Of a stretch of 64,000 bases of DNA, positions 36,159 through 48,897 are shown in pieces; position 1 is the first letter of the stretch; each line of letters begins with the position of its first letter. The notes beneath the pieces were generated by a model that made no database searches, was not told the DNA's origin, and saw only the letters and a list, made by a program, of their open reading frames with translations. The position numbers were made by a program, and so were the translations under genes. This DNA comes from Cephalopachus bancanus (taxonomy: Eukaryota; Chordata; Mammalia; Primates; Tarsiidae). The stretch lies in the NCBI GenBank assembly GCA_027257055.1, contig JAPVLO010000073.1, forward strand, positions 3,038,001 through 3,102,000, in the 5' to 3' direction.

Positions 36159-36873
36159 TTTTCTTTATTTCAATACTTTTAGGGGGCACAAAAAGTTTTC
36201 GATTTCATGGTTGCATTGTACAGTGGGGAGGAAGTCTAGGCTTTCCTCCATCCCTACCTGTGCACATTGTACCGAGAGATGATTTTTCATCCCTCCATCC
36301 CTTCTACTTTCTGAGTCTCCAATGTCCATTATACCATTCTCTATGTTTTTGAAGATTCTTAGTTTAGCTCTCGTTTATAAGTGAGAACATGCAGTGTTTG
36401 GTTTTCTGTTTCTGAGTTAGTTCACTTAGGATGATGTTCTCCAATTCCAACCAAGTTGCTGCAAAAGACATTATTTCATTCTTTTTGTTGACTGAATAGT
36501 TATCCATAGTGCATATATACCACACTTTCATTATCTCTGATCAGTTGATGGGCCTTTAGGTTGATTCCTCATCTTTGCAATTGTGAATTGTGCTGTGGTG
36601 AACATGTGGGTGTGTGTGTCTTTTAAAAAAAATATAGCAATCTGTTCCTTTCAGTAGATATCTGGTAGTGGGATTGCTGGATCAAATGGTAGATCTACTT
36701 TCAGCTTTTTTTAGAAATCTCCATATCGATTTCCATAGAGGCTGTACTAATTTATACACCCACAAACAGTGTATAAGCATTCCCTTTTTTCTGCATCTGT
36801 GCCAGCTTCTATTGTTTTTTTATTTTAAATAATGGCCATTCTGACTGATGTAAGATAGAATCTCATTGTTTTT
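36159..36873 (-). mobile_element. L1 3' part, antisense, nested in older L1
   Basis: GTTTATAAGTGAGAACATGC, GTTTGGTTTTCTGTTTCTGA and GGATTGCTGGATCAAATGG define a younger antisense L1. The host sequence ATTTCATTCTT occurs at both borders (36148-36158 and 36874-36884), consistent with a target-site duplication. Confidence 0.85.
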
Positions 36874-37431
36874 ATTTCATTCTTCTTTTAAGACTCAGTT
36901 GTATTCTATTATATGTATGTACCATATTTTGTTTATTCATTCATCTTTTGATGGACATTTGTGTTTCCATGTTTTGGCTATGGTAAATAATACTAATATA
37001 AGCATTAGTGTACAATTATTTGTTGAAGTACCTGCTTTCAATTATTTTGGGTATATACCTAGAATTGTAATTGTTGGATTACATGTTAATTCTATGATTG
37101 ACTTTTGAAGAATCTCCATATTGTTTTCCACAATGACTGCACCGTTTTACATTCCTACCAGCAATGCACAAGTGTTGTATTTTTTTCACATTTTCACCAA
37201 GAATTGTTACTTTTCCCCCTCCTTTTGTTTAAGCCAACCCAATTAGTGTAAAGTGGTATTACACTTATTTTGATTTGCATTTTCCTAATGACTAGTGATG
37301 TTGGGCATCTTTTCTTGTGCTTATTGGCCATTTGTATCTATCTTCCTTGGAGAAATGTCTATTCAAGTTCTTTGCTCATTTTAAAAATTGGGTTGGTTAG
37401 TTTTTGTTGTTGAGTTTTAATTATTAAAATA

Positions 37432-37647
37432 CCAGGGGTGCCAAAAAAAGTACACAGATTTTAGGAGATGTTATCTATTCATTACTTTTAGTTCACCATA
37501 ATTAGAAGTTTCTGAACATATCTCTTGTAACTGCAGAAGTGAAATGTGACTTGTATTCATCTTTTGTTATTGAGATATATTGAATAATACAATTTTAATA
37601 CAGTTTTTTTTTCTTAAGATATGTATACTTTTTTGGTACCCTCTGCG
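37432..37647. mobile_element. Mariner-type MITE (non-autonomous DNA transposon)
   Basis: A 216-bp insertion with imperfect terminal inverted repeats: left CCAGGGGTGCCAAAAAAAGT, right (complement) CGCAGAGGGTACCAAAAAAG. TA dinucleotides flank both ends (37430-37431 and 37648-37649), the target preference of Tc1/mariner elements. Removing it restores a continuous L1 reading across TATTCTGAATGTTAACC. There is no transposase ORF inside. Confidence 0.8.
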
Positions 37648-37821
37648 TATTCTGAATGTTAACCTCTTAAGAGAATTGTGATTTTCTATAGCTTCTCCCA
37701 TTGTGTGGACTGTATTTTCACACTTTTGTTAGTGTCCTTTGTAGTACATAAGTTTTACATTTTAATGAATTTAGTGAACTATTTTTTCTTCTGTTGGCTG
37801 TGATTTTGGCTTTACACATGT

Positions 37822-37866
<45 letters not shown>

Positions 37867-39767
37867 GTGTGTGCCAAATCCAATGTCAGGAAGTTTTACT
37901 CTGTTTCTTTTAAGAGTTTTATCATTTTTTCCCCTTTATGTTTAGGTCTTTTTAGTTAATTTTTGTATGTGGTGTAAGTTAAAAATCCAACTTCATTCTT
38001 TTACATGATACGACAGTTTTCCCAACACCATTTATTGAGAAGAATGCTCTTTCCCCATTGAATGGTCTTGACATCTTTGTCAAAAATCATTTTACCATAT
38101 ATTAAAGGGTTTATTTCTGATCCTGCTATTATACTTGATAGGTCTCTCTATCTATCTCATGCCAGAATCACATTGTTTGGATTACTGTAGCTTTGTAATA
38201 AGTTTTGAAATCCAGAAGTGTAAGTTCTTCAACTTTGTTTTTTCTCAAAATTATTTTGGTCATTCAGGGTCCCTTGAGATGCCATATAACTTTCAGTATG
38301 GATTTTTCTATTTATTTAAAAAGCACAGTTGGGATTTGATAGGGATTGTATTAAAACTGTAGATTACTTTGGATAGTATTGCAATCTTGATATTATTTCT
38401 TTCCATTTATGAACACAAGATGTCTTTTGATTTCTTTTTACTTTCTTTTAGTATTATTTTTAGTTTTTAGTGTACAAGTCTTTCACCTCCTATGTTAAGT
38501 TTATTCCTAGGTATTTAATTATTTTTGATGCTATTTTATTGGAATCTATCTCTTAATTTATTTTTTAGTTTCCTCATTGCTCATGCATAGACATGCAACA
38601 GATTTTTGTGTGCTAATTTTATGTTCTGTAATTTGGAATATTCATTTTTACCTGTTTGGTTGTGTGTGTGTGTGTTTGTGTGTGTGTGAGTGTGTGTCCG
38701 CAATCTTAGGGTTTTCTAAATATAAACTCATGTGATCTGTAAACAGAGATAATTTCGCTTATTTCTTTCCAATATGACTGATTTTTGTTTCTTTTTTTCT
38801 TGCCTCATTTCTCTGGCTAAAACGTCCAATATTATCTTGAATAGGAATTGTGAAAACAGGCATTCTTATCTTTCTTGTGATCTTAGTTAAAAAAAAAGTG
38901 TCACCTTTTAAATCTCAGGACCTCCTTTCATTCAAAATGTTGTCTATTTAGTCCTCTTTCATTTTGATCAATTTTGCCAGAACTATGTCAATTTTGTTAT
39001 TTTGTTTTTCAAACAAAACAACTTTTGCTTTGTGAGTCTACCCTGATTTATGGCATTACTTTATTACTTATTTCTTTGGTGATTTTTTTCTTATAATATT
39101 TTGAAAATGATGATTGTTTCACTTCAAAAACTAATCTTTTCCCTACATTATTATGCTGTCCATTTCCTTTAAAACACTGTTTGACATATCAGATGTTTCT
39201 TATGTGTGTTTTCATTGTCTTTTTTTATTTTAAATTTTCAGTAGGATTTCATCTTTAATTATGAGTTATTTAACGTTTTTTAAAAATTCCAAATATTTTG
39301 GCAGTTGAGGGTTTCTTTTTGTTGAGTCCATAATCAATTTTTGTGTATGCTTTATATGTACCCGAGGAGACTGTATTCTCTATTTTTACATGTAAAGCTA
39401 TATACATGTCTATTAGGATAAGCTTTTACTTTTATTGTTTAAATTGTATATAGCATTACTTCTATAGCATTATGATATTTTTTTGTTGATTTTTCAAAAA
39501 TGAAAAGAAATATGCTAAAATCTTTCAGTATGATGGTAGATTTATTTGTTTCTCCTTGTGATACTAAACATTTTGTTTCACATAATTCAAAGTTATTTCA
39601 TGAGAAGGATGCATGTTTATAATTTTTATACCTTTCTGGAAATTGAACTTTTAAATAATGGCTCACTATTTCTAATAATTTTTCTAATTTGAAAGCCCAT
39701 TTTATCTGATATAAGTACAGCTACATTCACTTTCTATATTATTTACTGGGCATATCTGTTTCCATTC

Positions 39768-39890
39768 TTTAAAAAAAAATTTTTATTTTAAAGATGTGGA
39801 GTACAATTCAGGATTAGGTATACAAATGGTCATCATACAGGTAAATTTGGGCCTCCCTTGGTCCTTACTTCACCTGGTTTGAGATCAGGT
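39768..39890 (-). mobile_element. Young L1 3'-end fragment, antisense
   Basis: TTTTAAAGATGTGGAGTACA and TCACCTGGTTTGAGATCAGG match the recurring L1 end, 5'-truncated to about 120 bp, inside the old L1. Confidence 0.8.
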
Positions 39891-40659
39891 ATCCTTTTAC
39901 TAGCTAGGTATGTCTCTTATAAGTTACGTATCTATAATTACTGTCTTACTTCATCTGTCAACACTTTCTCTGGAAACTTTGACTTGTTTACATTGATTAT
40001 TATTATTGATATTCATATTTTATCTGCTTCTCCCATCTTGATTTATTATTTGTGTCCCACTTTTAATGTGTTTCTTCTTAATACATTCTTACCACTTTTA
40101 CATCCTTTGGCTTCCCTGTGATGCCTATTCAATCATGCTGGTATTATCTAGACTGAGTTATGTGATTATATATTTTATCTAATCTTTGATATTGGTGTTA
40201 CCTCCTTTTTTGATTTTATGATCACTTTACCAAAATATTTGATTGATTTTATTTAATAGTTTAGAAGCATATCTTTTAAATATCTCTACTTATTTAAGCA
40301 CCTCATCCAAAATTTTTCAGTATTAGTCTGCGTAAGTACACTTTCCCAAGCATTGCATACCTAAGAATATTTTTATCATTGTCTTATAGGTGAAGGACAT
40401 TTGGGCTGGATATAAAACTCGGTGTCTTAAGTTCTTTCCTTTAAATTTTTAAAAAATACAAATTCAAGCTTTTTAAATTTAATTTTTCTATTGAAACATT
40501 ATATTAAATTCTTATTTCTTAGTAAATCATTTTTCTTTCTTCAGGTTTTTAGATTTTTATCTTAATCACTGCATATTATTAAATTTCAGTGTATAATATG
40601 TCTAAGTGTAGATTTTTGCTGTCTTTCTTTTTTGCCATTCTATAGACACTTTTATTTTT

Positions 40660-40959
40660 TAATTTTTTTTATTTTTTATTTTTTTGAGTTGGAGTTTCAC
40701 TCGGTCACCCAAACTGGAGTGCAGTGGCTGCTTCCGGCCACCGCGCCTCGACCTGCTGGGCTCCGGCGATCCTTCCGCCTCAGCCTTCCGAGTAGCCGGA
40801 ATTACAGGCATGCGCTACCACGCCCAGCTGATTTTTTGACTTATTGTAGAGATGAGGTCTCGCTGCCCAGGCGGGTCTCGAACCCGCGAGCTCAGGCAAT
40901 CCGCTCACCTCAGCCTCCCAAAGGCACGGGATTACAGGCTGAGCCACCGAGCCCGGCTT
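40660..40959 (-). mobile_element. Alu, antisense
   Basis: Exact 15-bp duplication GACACTTTTATTTTT at 40645-40659 and 40960-40974. It carries the short left-arm variant GTCTCGCTGCCCAGGC. Little diverged from the copy at 51070, so relatively young. Confidence 0.95.
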
Positions 40960-41179
40960 GACACTTTTATTTTTAAGTAAAAATAAAATAATGATAGCCT
41001 AAGTTGAAATAAAATACTATCATTTATTATTTATTATTAATTTTTGAAAATGAATCTCCATTATATTATAAAATATTTTTCCTTCCAATTTTATTTTTCT
41101 CTCCTTTTGAGTTCTTATTAACTATAAATTTATTCTAATAATTCTATTCTCAATATTGTTTAGGCTTTCTTTATTTTTA

Positions 41180-41232
41180 AATTTTTTTAAAATTAAAAAT
41201 GTGGGGTACAATTCAGGGTTAGGTATACAGAC
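41180..41232 (-). mobile_element. Very short L1 3'-end fragment, antisense
   Basis: AATGTGGGGTACAATTCAGG plus GTTAGGTATACAG is the extreme 3' end of the recurring L1. Confidence 0.75.
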
Positions 41233-41552
41233 ATTGTATGTTTTCTTTCATGTTTTAAGTTTTTTGGTTCTTTTCCTCATCTTTCTGGGAGATTACTTTA
41301 ATCTGGTCTTATATTTTACTAATACTTTTATTCCTTTTTAAGTGTATCCATAATGTTATTTTTCCATTCTAGAGGATTTGTTTTTCTTCCTTAGGTATTC
41401 TATTTCTCATAACCCCATTTCTCTTTGGTCACTTTGGTCAGTAAGTTTACTTGTTGTTATTTTATATTACAAATTATTGAAATGCTTTTGATGAAAAATT
41501 ATTTTTCTCAAATGTTGTAATAATTTGAACTATAAGTTCATTTTCTTCAGAA

Positions 41553-41596
41553 AATATTAGTTACTATAGACAAGAATATTAGTTACTATAGACAAG
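41553..41596. repeat. Exact 22-bp tandem duplication
   Basis: AATATTAGTTACTATAGACA plus AG occurs at 41553-41574 and again at 41575-41596 without a mismatch. Confidence 0.95.
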
Positions 41597-44446
41597 AATA
41601 AGTATATATGTGGGAAGGTCAGATCCAGACAATTTCAGTTCCTAAGAAATTAGTAGTGGAGATGTGAATAAAATCTGCAGTGAGGAGCCTCAGATACCAA
41701 GAAACCACTTTCAATAACTTCTCACTTCAAAGCATTTTCTCAAATCAGGAGTTTACTTTTCTTCTACAATTGAGAAGTAATATCTTATTGGGAAGTATGT
41801 TCTACCTTGATGAATACATTTTATGATAAATTATTTATTTTATGTCTTTTAAATTTATACGTTGCTTGTTAATAATAACGTTTGCCTGTTGTCATGCTAA
41901 AAGTTTTGTTTTCTGAAAAAGCAGTCTGTTTTTTTAACCATATAAATATTTCTTCATAAAATTTTTTGATGCTTGTAAAATCAGGATGGAAATAAATAGA
42001 AGATAGAACATATTCTAACCAAAATAAGTCCCTGAAGTAATGACTTATTAGAGTATGTGGTGTATGTCTGAGCAAAAAAAATTGGAAATATGGTTGAAAT
42101 CATCCAATATATAAGTTTATGTGCATATCAACTAGGACATTCTAGACTTCATATGGTACTCTGATGTGTATTTGCATATATCCATTTGCTTACTGATCTA
42201 CAAAAGAAAGTTAAGACTTCTACTTGATCACCTAATTAACTTATACCTTTGACAAAAGCAGATATATGTTTTCTATGTAAGCTGTATCAGATGTATAGGT
42301 AACTTTAATTTTTCACTAATGTTGTACTCTTACATCTTTTAATGGAGGAAAGGCACTTTAGATTACGTGAAGTATATTACATACTTTGAAATGGAAACCC
42401 AATTGTCTAATGATATTTAAAAAGTGATTAGCCATTTACATGAAATAGAGCAGTACCTACAACGTAAAATTAAATAGGATATTAATCATGTGCTTTAGGG
42501 CATAAATTAGACAAGAACCAAGATCAGGAGAAGATGTAATATAGCTATAGTTAAGCAGGATTAGATTCATTATCAGAATTCCAACCACATTTCTAGGGAA
42601 TAATGCATTGGGTACTGTCTGACCGGGTAATATGGATGCAATGAAGTGCTATAGTTAGGAACCTCTCATTTTATTGTTGCACTGTATCTGTGATAGGGCT
42701 CCTTTTCTTCTTTAACATTTCTGCAATTTGCCATTTCTGCATTGAAATCTATCTGAATTCAAACTCTTCAGAGGAAAAGTGCCCTTTCCCTAGTTCCTTC
42801 TCCCTCACTCCCTTTTTGTTCAGTGTATCCGTTATGTTTCTCAAAGGCACAGTGTAATGTACATTTCAGACTGGTGATGCCTCAGCTCATAGCCAACAGG
42901 CTTTTCAGAAATGACTTTGGAAATTTTGTTCTTTAAAAAATACAACTAAATGACTCTTATCTTAGGGAAATATCTGCTTTTTGGATTTCTTCCAAAAAAC
43001 AAATGTATTTATTTGGTATTAACACATCATCTTTCCAATTTGGTCAGTTTTGTAACTATATTGCAATGAGGAGAGAATGCATAAATACCTGACTTAAATA
43101 GCTCACTTCCAAGATCCATAAAGTGAAAAAAAAAGAGTTTCTATAAAATAAATGTGGAAAGGAGTCCTTATAGAATGAGTAATGAACATTCAATATATGA
43201 AAATATACATCAGAGTACCTACCATATACAGTCTGGAATGTCCTAAGTGATATGCACATAAACTTATATATTAGATAATTTCAACCGTGCTTTCATTTTT
43301 TTCCTTAGACATACATAATATACTCTAATGAGTCATTACTTCGGAAACTAATTTTGGTTAGAATATGTTCTTCATATTTATTTCCAGCCTGATTTTATAA
43401 TCATCAAAATTTCTCTCAGGTTGAATTAGAGTTTTGTAAAAAGTAGGGATGTGGAGTTAGATTCTCAATAATAATAATGCCATTGTAACTTTGTATGATT
43501 ATATGTTCGGTTCCTTGTGCTCAAAGAAAGGAAAGTTTGCTTCTCATTCAGCTCTTGGTTTACTGCTCAGCCATAAAATACTTAGAATGGAAATACTTAA
43601 AAATTTCAAATCTTACATTGTAAACATGGCTTGTTCTGGAAGAATAAATATTATCTTGGAATATGGATATTATTTAATTTAATTTCCTTGGAAGACCAAA
43701 TCAATAAGCACATTCTGAATAATGAAATTGTGCAATTTTAAATTGTGTATAAAGTACCTTAGCTTTTCTGAAAAAATATTCCCAAGAAGCAGTGCAAGAG
43801 TTGCAGTGTTGCTATAATTGGATGTACCTTATATTCACTAGAGGCAAAAGTAGTCTTAAACTACTTTTGGTTACCAACTGGGATGTGTATAACAATCTAG
43901 AACATTAAGTGTACCATGAGAAAAAAAGTATGCCTCTCAGGAAGGAAAGGGTTTCTCATTTAATTAACAGTGTAAAACACCTCTTGACTGTGAGTTGCTG
44001 GTAGCACTAATGGTATTAAGAAGGCTCCCAAAATCTTTGACAATTATACCTAATTTGTGGTATGTGATGAACTTTCCAGCTTTGCAAAGATGTGTATTGA
44101 TTTTTGACCAAATTATATTTTTAATTGTATTCATTTATTACCAGGCCACATAATATATCAAACTTATATAACTTTGTAAATATTAATAGGAATATTCCTT
44201 CATACATTCACTGATTTTTTTTGCTTAAATACAAATGGATTTTTTAATAGCACATCTTATCCACAAGTTTTTTGTAATGCTTTAGAAATAATCAATGCGT
44301 ATTCACCTCTTGTTTAAAGGTAAAGTGCTATATATTGCAAATTATTACTGATAGAGGCAAATTTTAAATGGGGAATATAAAATATACAACTAAACATATC
44401 GTGTTTATGAAAGGTTTCATTGATCCTTTCTTTCTTTACTCTAAAG
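41597..44446. other. Intron sequence, nothing recognised
   Basis: AT-rich, no confident repeat, exon or RNA gene before the acceptor at 44446. Confidence 0.5.
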
Positions 44447-44561
44447 TTATCTGGAAGTATTTTGGATGTGTATAGTGGCGAGCAGGGAATTTCACCAGTT
44501 AATATGGGGCTTACGAGTGCTTCCTGTCCAAGCAGTCTGCCAATGAAAAGAGAAATTACAG
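44447..44561 (+). CDS. TFEC: TFEC exon, linker with MKRE motif (residues 90-128)
   Basis: The acceptor is ACTCTAAAG ending at 44446 and the donor is CAG|GTAATG. Its 115 nt encode [18 protein letters not shown] and continue to MKREIT, ending with the first base of Glu128. MKRE at 122-125 fits the psi-K-x-E sumoylation consensus and aligns with the IKRE lysine that is modified in MITF. The segment is serine/proline-rich and likely unstructured. MITF has an alternative six-residue insert (ACIFPT) after this position; no equivalent is visible here. Sequence is nearly identical to what I recall for human TFEC. Confidence 0.95.
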
Positions 44562-45094
44562 GTAATGTTGTTTTAATAGTTTTACCCTTTTCATTTTTAT
44601 CAACTACATAAAAAAAGAGTGAAGTCTATTATGCTAAGTAGAATTTTTTAAAATATAAAAAGTCAAGAATAGGGACATTTATCAGTTTTCATTCATCAAA
44701 AAAGGAGTAAATTGTTTTTGTTCATGATAACCAAGCAATAAGTTAATATGTTATAATTTAAATGACTTGATTCATTATTTCATAAATGGAACAAATTTGC
44801 ACATCTGCCTTGAATATATATAGGACAGCTTCATTTAATATAGGCTCATTTTGATATTAAATAGATGCAATTTATTAACATATGGTATGCCAATTTAGGG
44901 AAATTAGTCTATTCTTTGTATGCAGGAGTTTATATAAAAAAATTAGATTTTCCCCTGTTTAATTTATTTCACAAATTTTATAAGAGACTTGCATTTAAGT
45001 TTCTCAATTGGGAAAATTCTCAGTTTTTCTTAGTCTATTTGAAAATTGTTATTGCAACTCAAAAAATTATAGGGCTTAATAAAATTCTTCTGAA
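44562..45094. other. Intron sequence, nothing recognised
   Basis: Begins with the GTAATG donor. No repeat recognised until the MIR at 45095. Confidence 0.5.
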
Positions 45095-45200
45095 ATATAG
45101 ATGAGGAAACCCAGGGTCAGAGGAGTTATTTTTCTAAATTTACACAGCTGGTTAGAAGCAGAAATGGATCAATGTAATAATTTCCTGACTTACAAAACCA
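45095..45200 (+). mobile_element. MIR fragment, sense
   Basis: ATGAGGAAACCCAGGGTCAG and TACACAGCTGGTTAGAAGC are the MIR core. Confidence 0.8.
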
Positions 45201-45536
45201 GTATTAGTTATTTCATAAAAATAAAATAAATAAATTCATTTGAAATTTATATCACACGTTTTTTGGTTTGGAACTCAAACACTGATATTTAATAATTTTA
45301 CGTAGTAATAGTAACTTTTAAAATAAATACAATATGACCACTCTTCAAGCTTAATCAATAAGTCAACAATTATGCATTCAAATTATGTAAACTAAAATTA
45401 CATTTACTCTTAGCCAAAAGACCATGAAGCAGTTCGGACTAAAATTAATGAATACAGTTTTAAATAAATACACTTAAATAAAATATATTGTTTTATGATC
45501 TATTTTTAAACTATAATAATTCTAACAATTATGTAT

Positions 45537-46070
45537 TAATTATTTATTGCTGTATAATAAAAAATTACCCTCCCAAAACTTACCAGTTTGAAGTAATAAA
45601 CATTATCTCATTCAATCTCTGAGAGTCAGGAATCCAGAAGTGGCTTTGCCAATTGGTTCTGACCCAGAGTATCTTATGAGGTTGTAGTCAAGACATCAAC
45701 CAGAGATACAGACATCTGAAATTCAGTGAGGCTGGAGGATGCATTCCCAAGGTGGTTTACTCAAGATCTTGCAAGATTGTGCTGTGTGTTGGCAAGAGAT
45801 CTTGGTTCTCAATTGCATGGACTTCTTATAGGATTGCTTGAGTGTCCTCATGACGTGACAGCAGGTGGTCAAAGAAACCTCAAAGAGGAAGTTGAAAATG
45901 TCTTTTTTAATCTAGCCTTGGAAGTCACACCAGTCATTTCCACAACATGCTGTTGGCTTCACTGGCCAACCTTATTCAATGTGGGAGGGAGCTATAAGGT
46001 GGAAATACTCCAAAGTAAGAATCATCGTGGGCCATCGAGGAGGCTGATGACCACAAACACAGCCATGTAG
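45537..46070 (+). repeat. Mammalian-wide dispersed repeat of about 0.5 kb, family not named
   Basis: TTATTTATTGCTGTATAATA start, AGTCAGGAATCCAGAAGTGG, and TGGAAGTCACACCAGTCATT near the end follow a widely dispersed mammalian repeat I recognise by wording but cannot name safely. The 114-codon open frame inside it (45726-46070) is not a gene. Confidence 0.6.
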
Positions 46071-46279
46071 CACATAGAGGGAAGTGTCATTTACTGAAAA
46101 AGAGTGTGGAGTTACTTCATATGAATATTCAAGAACTGTAGTATGTTCCAACTCTTGGGATGTAGAAATCATAATTTAAAAAAATTAGGTTGGAATAATT
46201 TATTTCCAATTCTCAAAATACTGAAAATAATAATATCATGATTGAACAGTTTAATATTTTCTGTAGACTGTACTATTTT

Positions 46280-46440
46280 AATTATTATGGTGATGATAGA
46301 GTAGGTATTATATTTATTTTAGAGATGAAAAGCCTGAAACACAGAGAAGTTTGGTAATAGATCACAAGGCCACTAAACAGAGGAACAAAATAAAAATCTA
46401 GGTTTTATTATCCCAGAGCCTAAAAGTTTTGCCATTATCT
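46280..46440 (+). mobile_element. MIR fragment, sense
   Basis: TTTTAGAGATGAAAAGCCTG, AACACAGAGAAGTTTGGTAA and CACAAGGCCACTAAACAG fit the MIR core. Confidence 0.7.
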
Positions 46441-46613
46441 TTTACTGAGGTATCTCTCACTGTTCCAAATTTTCAAATATTTACATAAAAATATTATTGT
46501 ACCATTTTGAAGCAAGTAATATTGTATTTTTACATAGTAGTTCTGAATTGTATTGCCTGGAGGTGTTTTAAGGTAGAACTAAGCTCTATTTCAATTATTT
46601 TTCTTTTGATCAG

Positions 46614-46670
46614 AGACTGACACTAGAGCTTTGACAAAAGAGAGACAAAAAAAGGATAACCACAACCTCA
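46614..46670 (+). CDS. TFEC: TFEC exon, start of basic DNA-binding region (residues 128-147)
   Basis: The acceptor is TTTTGATCAG ending at 46613 and the donor is CTCA|GTGAGT. The 57-nt exon runs phase 1 to phase 1. It encodes ETDTRALTKERQKKDNHNL plus the first base of Ile147. KERQKKDNHNLIERRRR is the MiT-family basic region; in known bHLHZ structures the His and Glu of HNLIERRRR contact E-box bases, and here they are His144 and Glu148. The basic region is split between this exon and the next, as in MITF, TFE3 and TFEB. Confidence 0.95.
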
Positions 46671-48897
46671 GTGAGTATATATTTTTCTTCGCATAAAATT
46701 ATTAGTGCAAGAGGAAATGCATGGAGGTTAAAGTGTATGGTCTTTTGTTATCACTCTATAAGCATTTGAAGATAAGATCAAAATTAATTGTACATGTTCA
46801 CAACTTGAGCTATTTTGGGAAATCTAAACAAGGTGAACTTTCAGAAAAGCTATGCATTTTCACAAAGTGAATCATCCCAAATTCTCTCCTTGATCATTCA
46901 CACTCAAGGAAGCAGACTGTAACTGAGATGAGTGCATTTGGTTCCATTTGAACTCCCTTGTGACTCATTGACTCAAAGGTTTAAAGAGATAAAAGTGACT
47001 TTAGGAAGTGTACACCATTTAAATAGTAAGAAGCATAACTCCAGATTCTCATTTTTCTGTGTCAATCTGTTCCTCTCTTCTGAATGATATGTTATCTGAA
47101 AGGCATTGCTTATGTTGTGCTGAATTTCACCTCTGGGGAAAAAAAAGATCTCTCATGCCTTCCCAAAGGTCAATTTGACTATGATAATGGGTCATATGAG
47201 ATGGAGAAATGCAGACAAAAGAAATAGATTAGCAGCAAGACTGAGCTGTAGGGTGCTTGGTCTTGTCTTAAGTGCTTAACTGTCTCAAGTGAGCTTGACT
47301 AATGGAGTGTGAAGTTTTTTTGTTCCAGGAGCCAAATCCAAAACTGAGGAAAGAGTAAAATGAAAAAAAAAAAAAATTAACCCCTAAAACTAACCGGTAA
47401 TGTGCATGTGACTAGCTGAAGTTGATTCTACACGTACCTGTGAAGCTTGCATCTGTTTATAAAGCACCTGTCTGTGTCACAGTGATGAGTCAGTTTGCTG
47501 AGTGTGTGACTGTGAGGTAAGAGCTGGCACGTGGTTATTACAGTCCTTAGGGAAATGATCTGATTCCCATAGCCCTTAGTGGCAAAGCCGATAACTTTGA
47601 TCCAGATTATTAGACAAGTAGCATATGAGTGGGGAAAGCTAATGGTTGATAGAAGGAATTAGAACATAAATGAACTATGGACTTCTCTCCCAATAAGCTT
47701 TTTAACAATTACCGACCTTGCTCTTACCTTTTTTCCTCTGTGTTTGCAGCATATACATCAGGACATAAATGTAGAGTAATATAGGTGTCCTGTGTGCCCA
47801 TTATCAAAGTGTTCTCTAATCTGGATTATCTTGCTACATCATCTTGTTTTGGGGAGAAGTCAATGCTAAAAAATAATATCAAAATTTTTAAATATAATGA
47901 ATCAAGAACAACCCTTAAAACTTGTGAGGGTCATGGCAAAATTACAAGGGAAGTCCCACTTACCAGATATCTAAATATGTAAAACTAAGTATGCTACATC
48001 CTTCCCAAAGACTGGAAGGCCAGGAGTGCATTTAGAGTTCTCAGCTTGTTGGAATTTAGCATTAAAATGTCAGGGCAGAGCAGTGCCAGCTCTCAGCTTG
48101 CAGCCCAACTTCTATTTCATTCTGTACTGCAAGTGGCCTTAAACATGAGTGTGAACACCTCATCCTGTACATTCAACTCCATACACAGCATTGCAAACAA
48201 CTGGTCTTTGGTGACATCTTGGGCCTAGGGTGAATGCACAGGTGTTATATATCCCCTTCAGGAGGATGGGCATTGAGACATGGTCCGCACAGGCTCTGGA
48301 AATAGGCTTAGGACATCGGGGAAGAAATTGCTCATGCAAATTACCGAGTATAGCTTAGAAGGAGTTTCTTGGCTCTTTGGTTGTCTTGCTCAGTGGGACG
48401 AGATTAACCAGAGAAGGCAAGAGTGGGTCTTTTAAGTATGGATCAGGGTAGGGAACTTGTCTGGATTCAAGAACAGGATTGAGTGAATATGTCCAGTACT
48501 TTGCACACAGTAGAACCACATATGGCTAGAAATAATTTCTTAAAAGTTGACTCCTTTACAAATAACTAGCACTGTTACAAATATTTGAACTATTTAAGTA
48601 TTTTTCAGTATTGTTGAAATATGTTTTTCTTTATAGCCTTTTTCTACCTTTATTTGTCTGAAAGTCTTAAACATGTTAGCTATTAAAAATATTATGTATT
48701 AGTGTATGTAATTGCTCTTGATATTAAGAATGTAGAGTAGAAGACTTCTCTATAGAGAAGAGTTAATGTAAGAAATTCAACATATATATTTCTGATGTTT
48801 AATGAATATTTACTACATGCACAAATTGCTATAGGCAATTAATGCATGGAAATAAAAACAGAAAAAAGAAACAATCTTTGAATAAAGGCCTATATCA
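46671..48897. other. Intron sequence without confident repeats
   Basis: Largely repeat-free. It holds an AP-1-type TGAGTCA (47486-47492) and a CACGTG E-box (47528-47533), discussed as a candidate regulatory cluster. Confidence 0.5.

Larger units (their letters stand above)
35850..40440 (-). mobile_element. Old L1, antisense, with nested younger L1, MITE and L1 end
   Basis: Antisense 3' end wording (ATGATTCAGTGGCATTAAGT, CACAATGTTGTGCAACTATC) continues into ORF2 (CTTTTCTTGTGCTTATTGGC, CCCAACACCATTTATTGAGA, GGATTACTGTAGCTTTGTAA). It is interrupted by an L1 (36159-36873), a TA-flanked MITE (37432-37647), TG repeats (about 37818-37870 and 38660-38700) and a short L1 end (about 39768-39890). Right border uncertain. 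Confidence 0.8.

Noticed and set aside
40632..40961. 109-codon open frame with Pro/Arg-rich sequence
   Set aside because: Antisense Alu translation (RRSFRLSLPSSRNYRHA), repeated in the copy at 51038-51256.
45726..46070. 114-codon open frame on the + strand
   Set aside because: Falls inside a dispersed mammalian repeat; no protein family resemblance.
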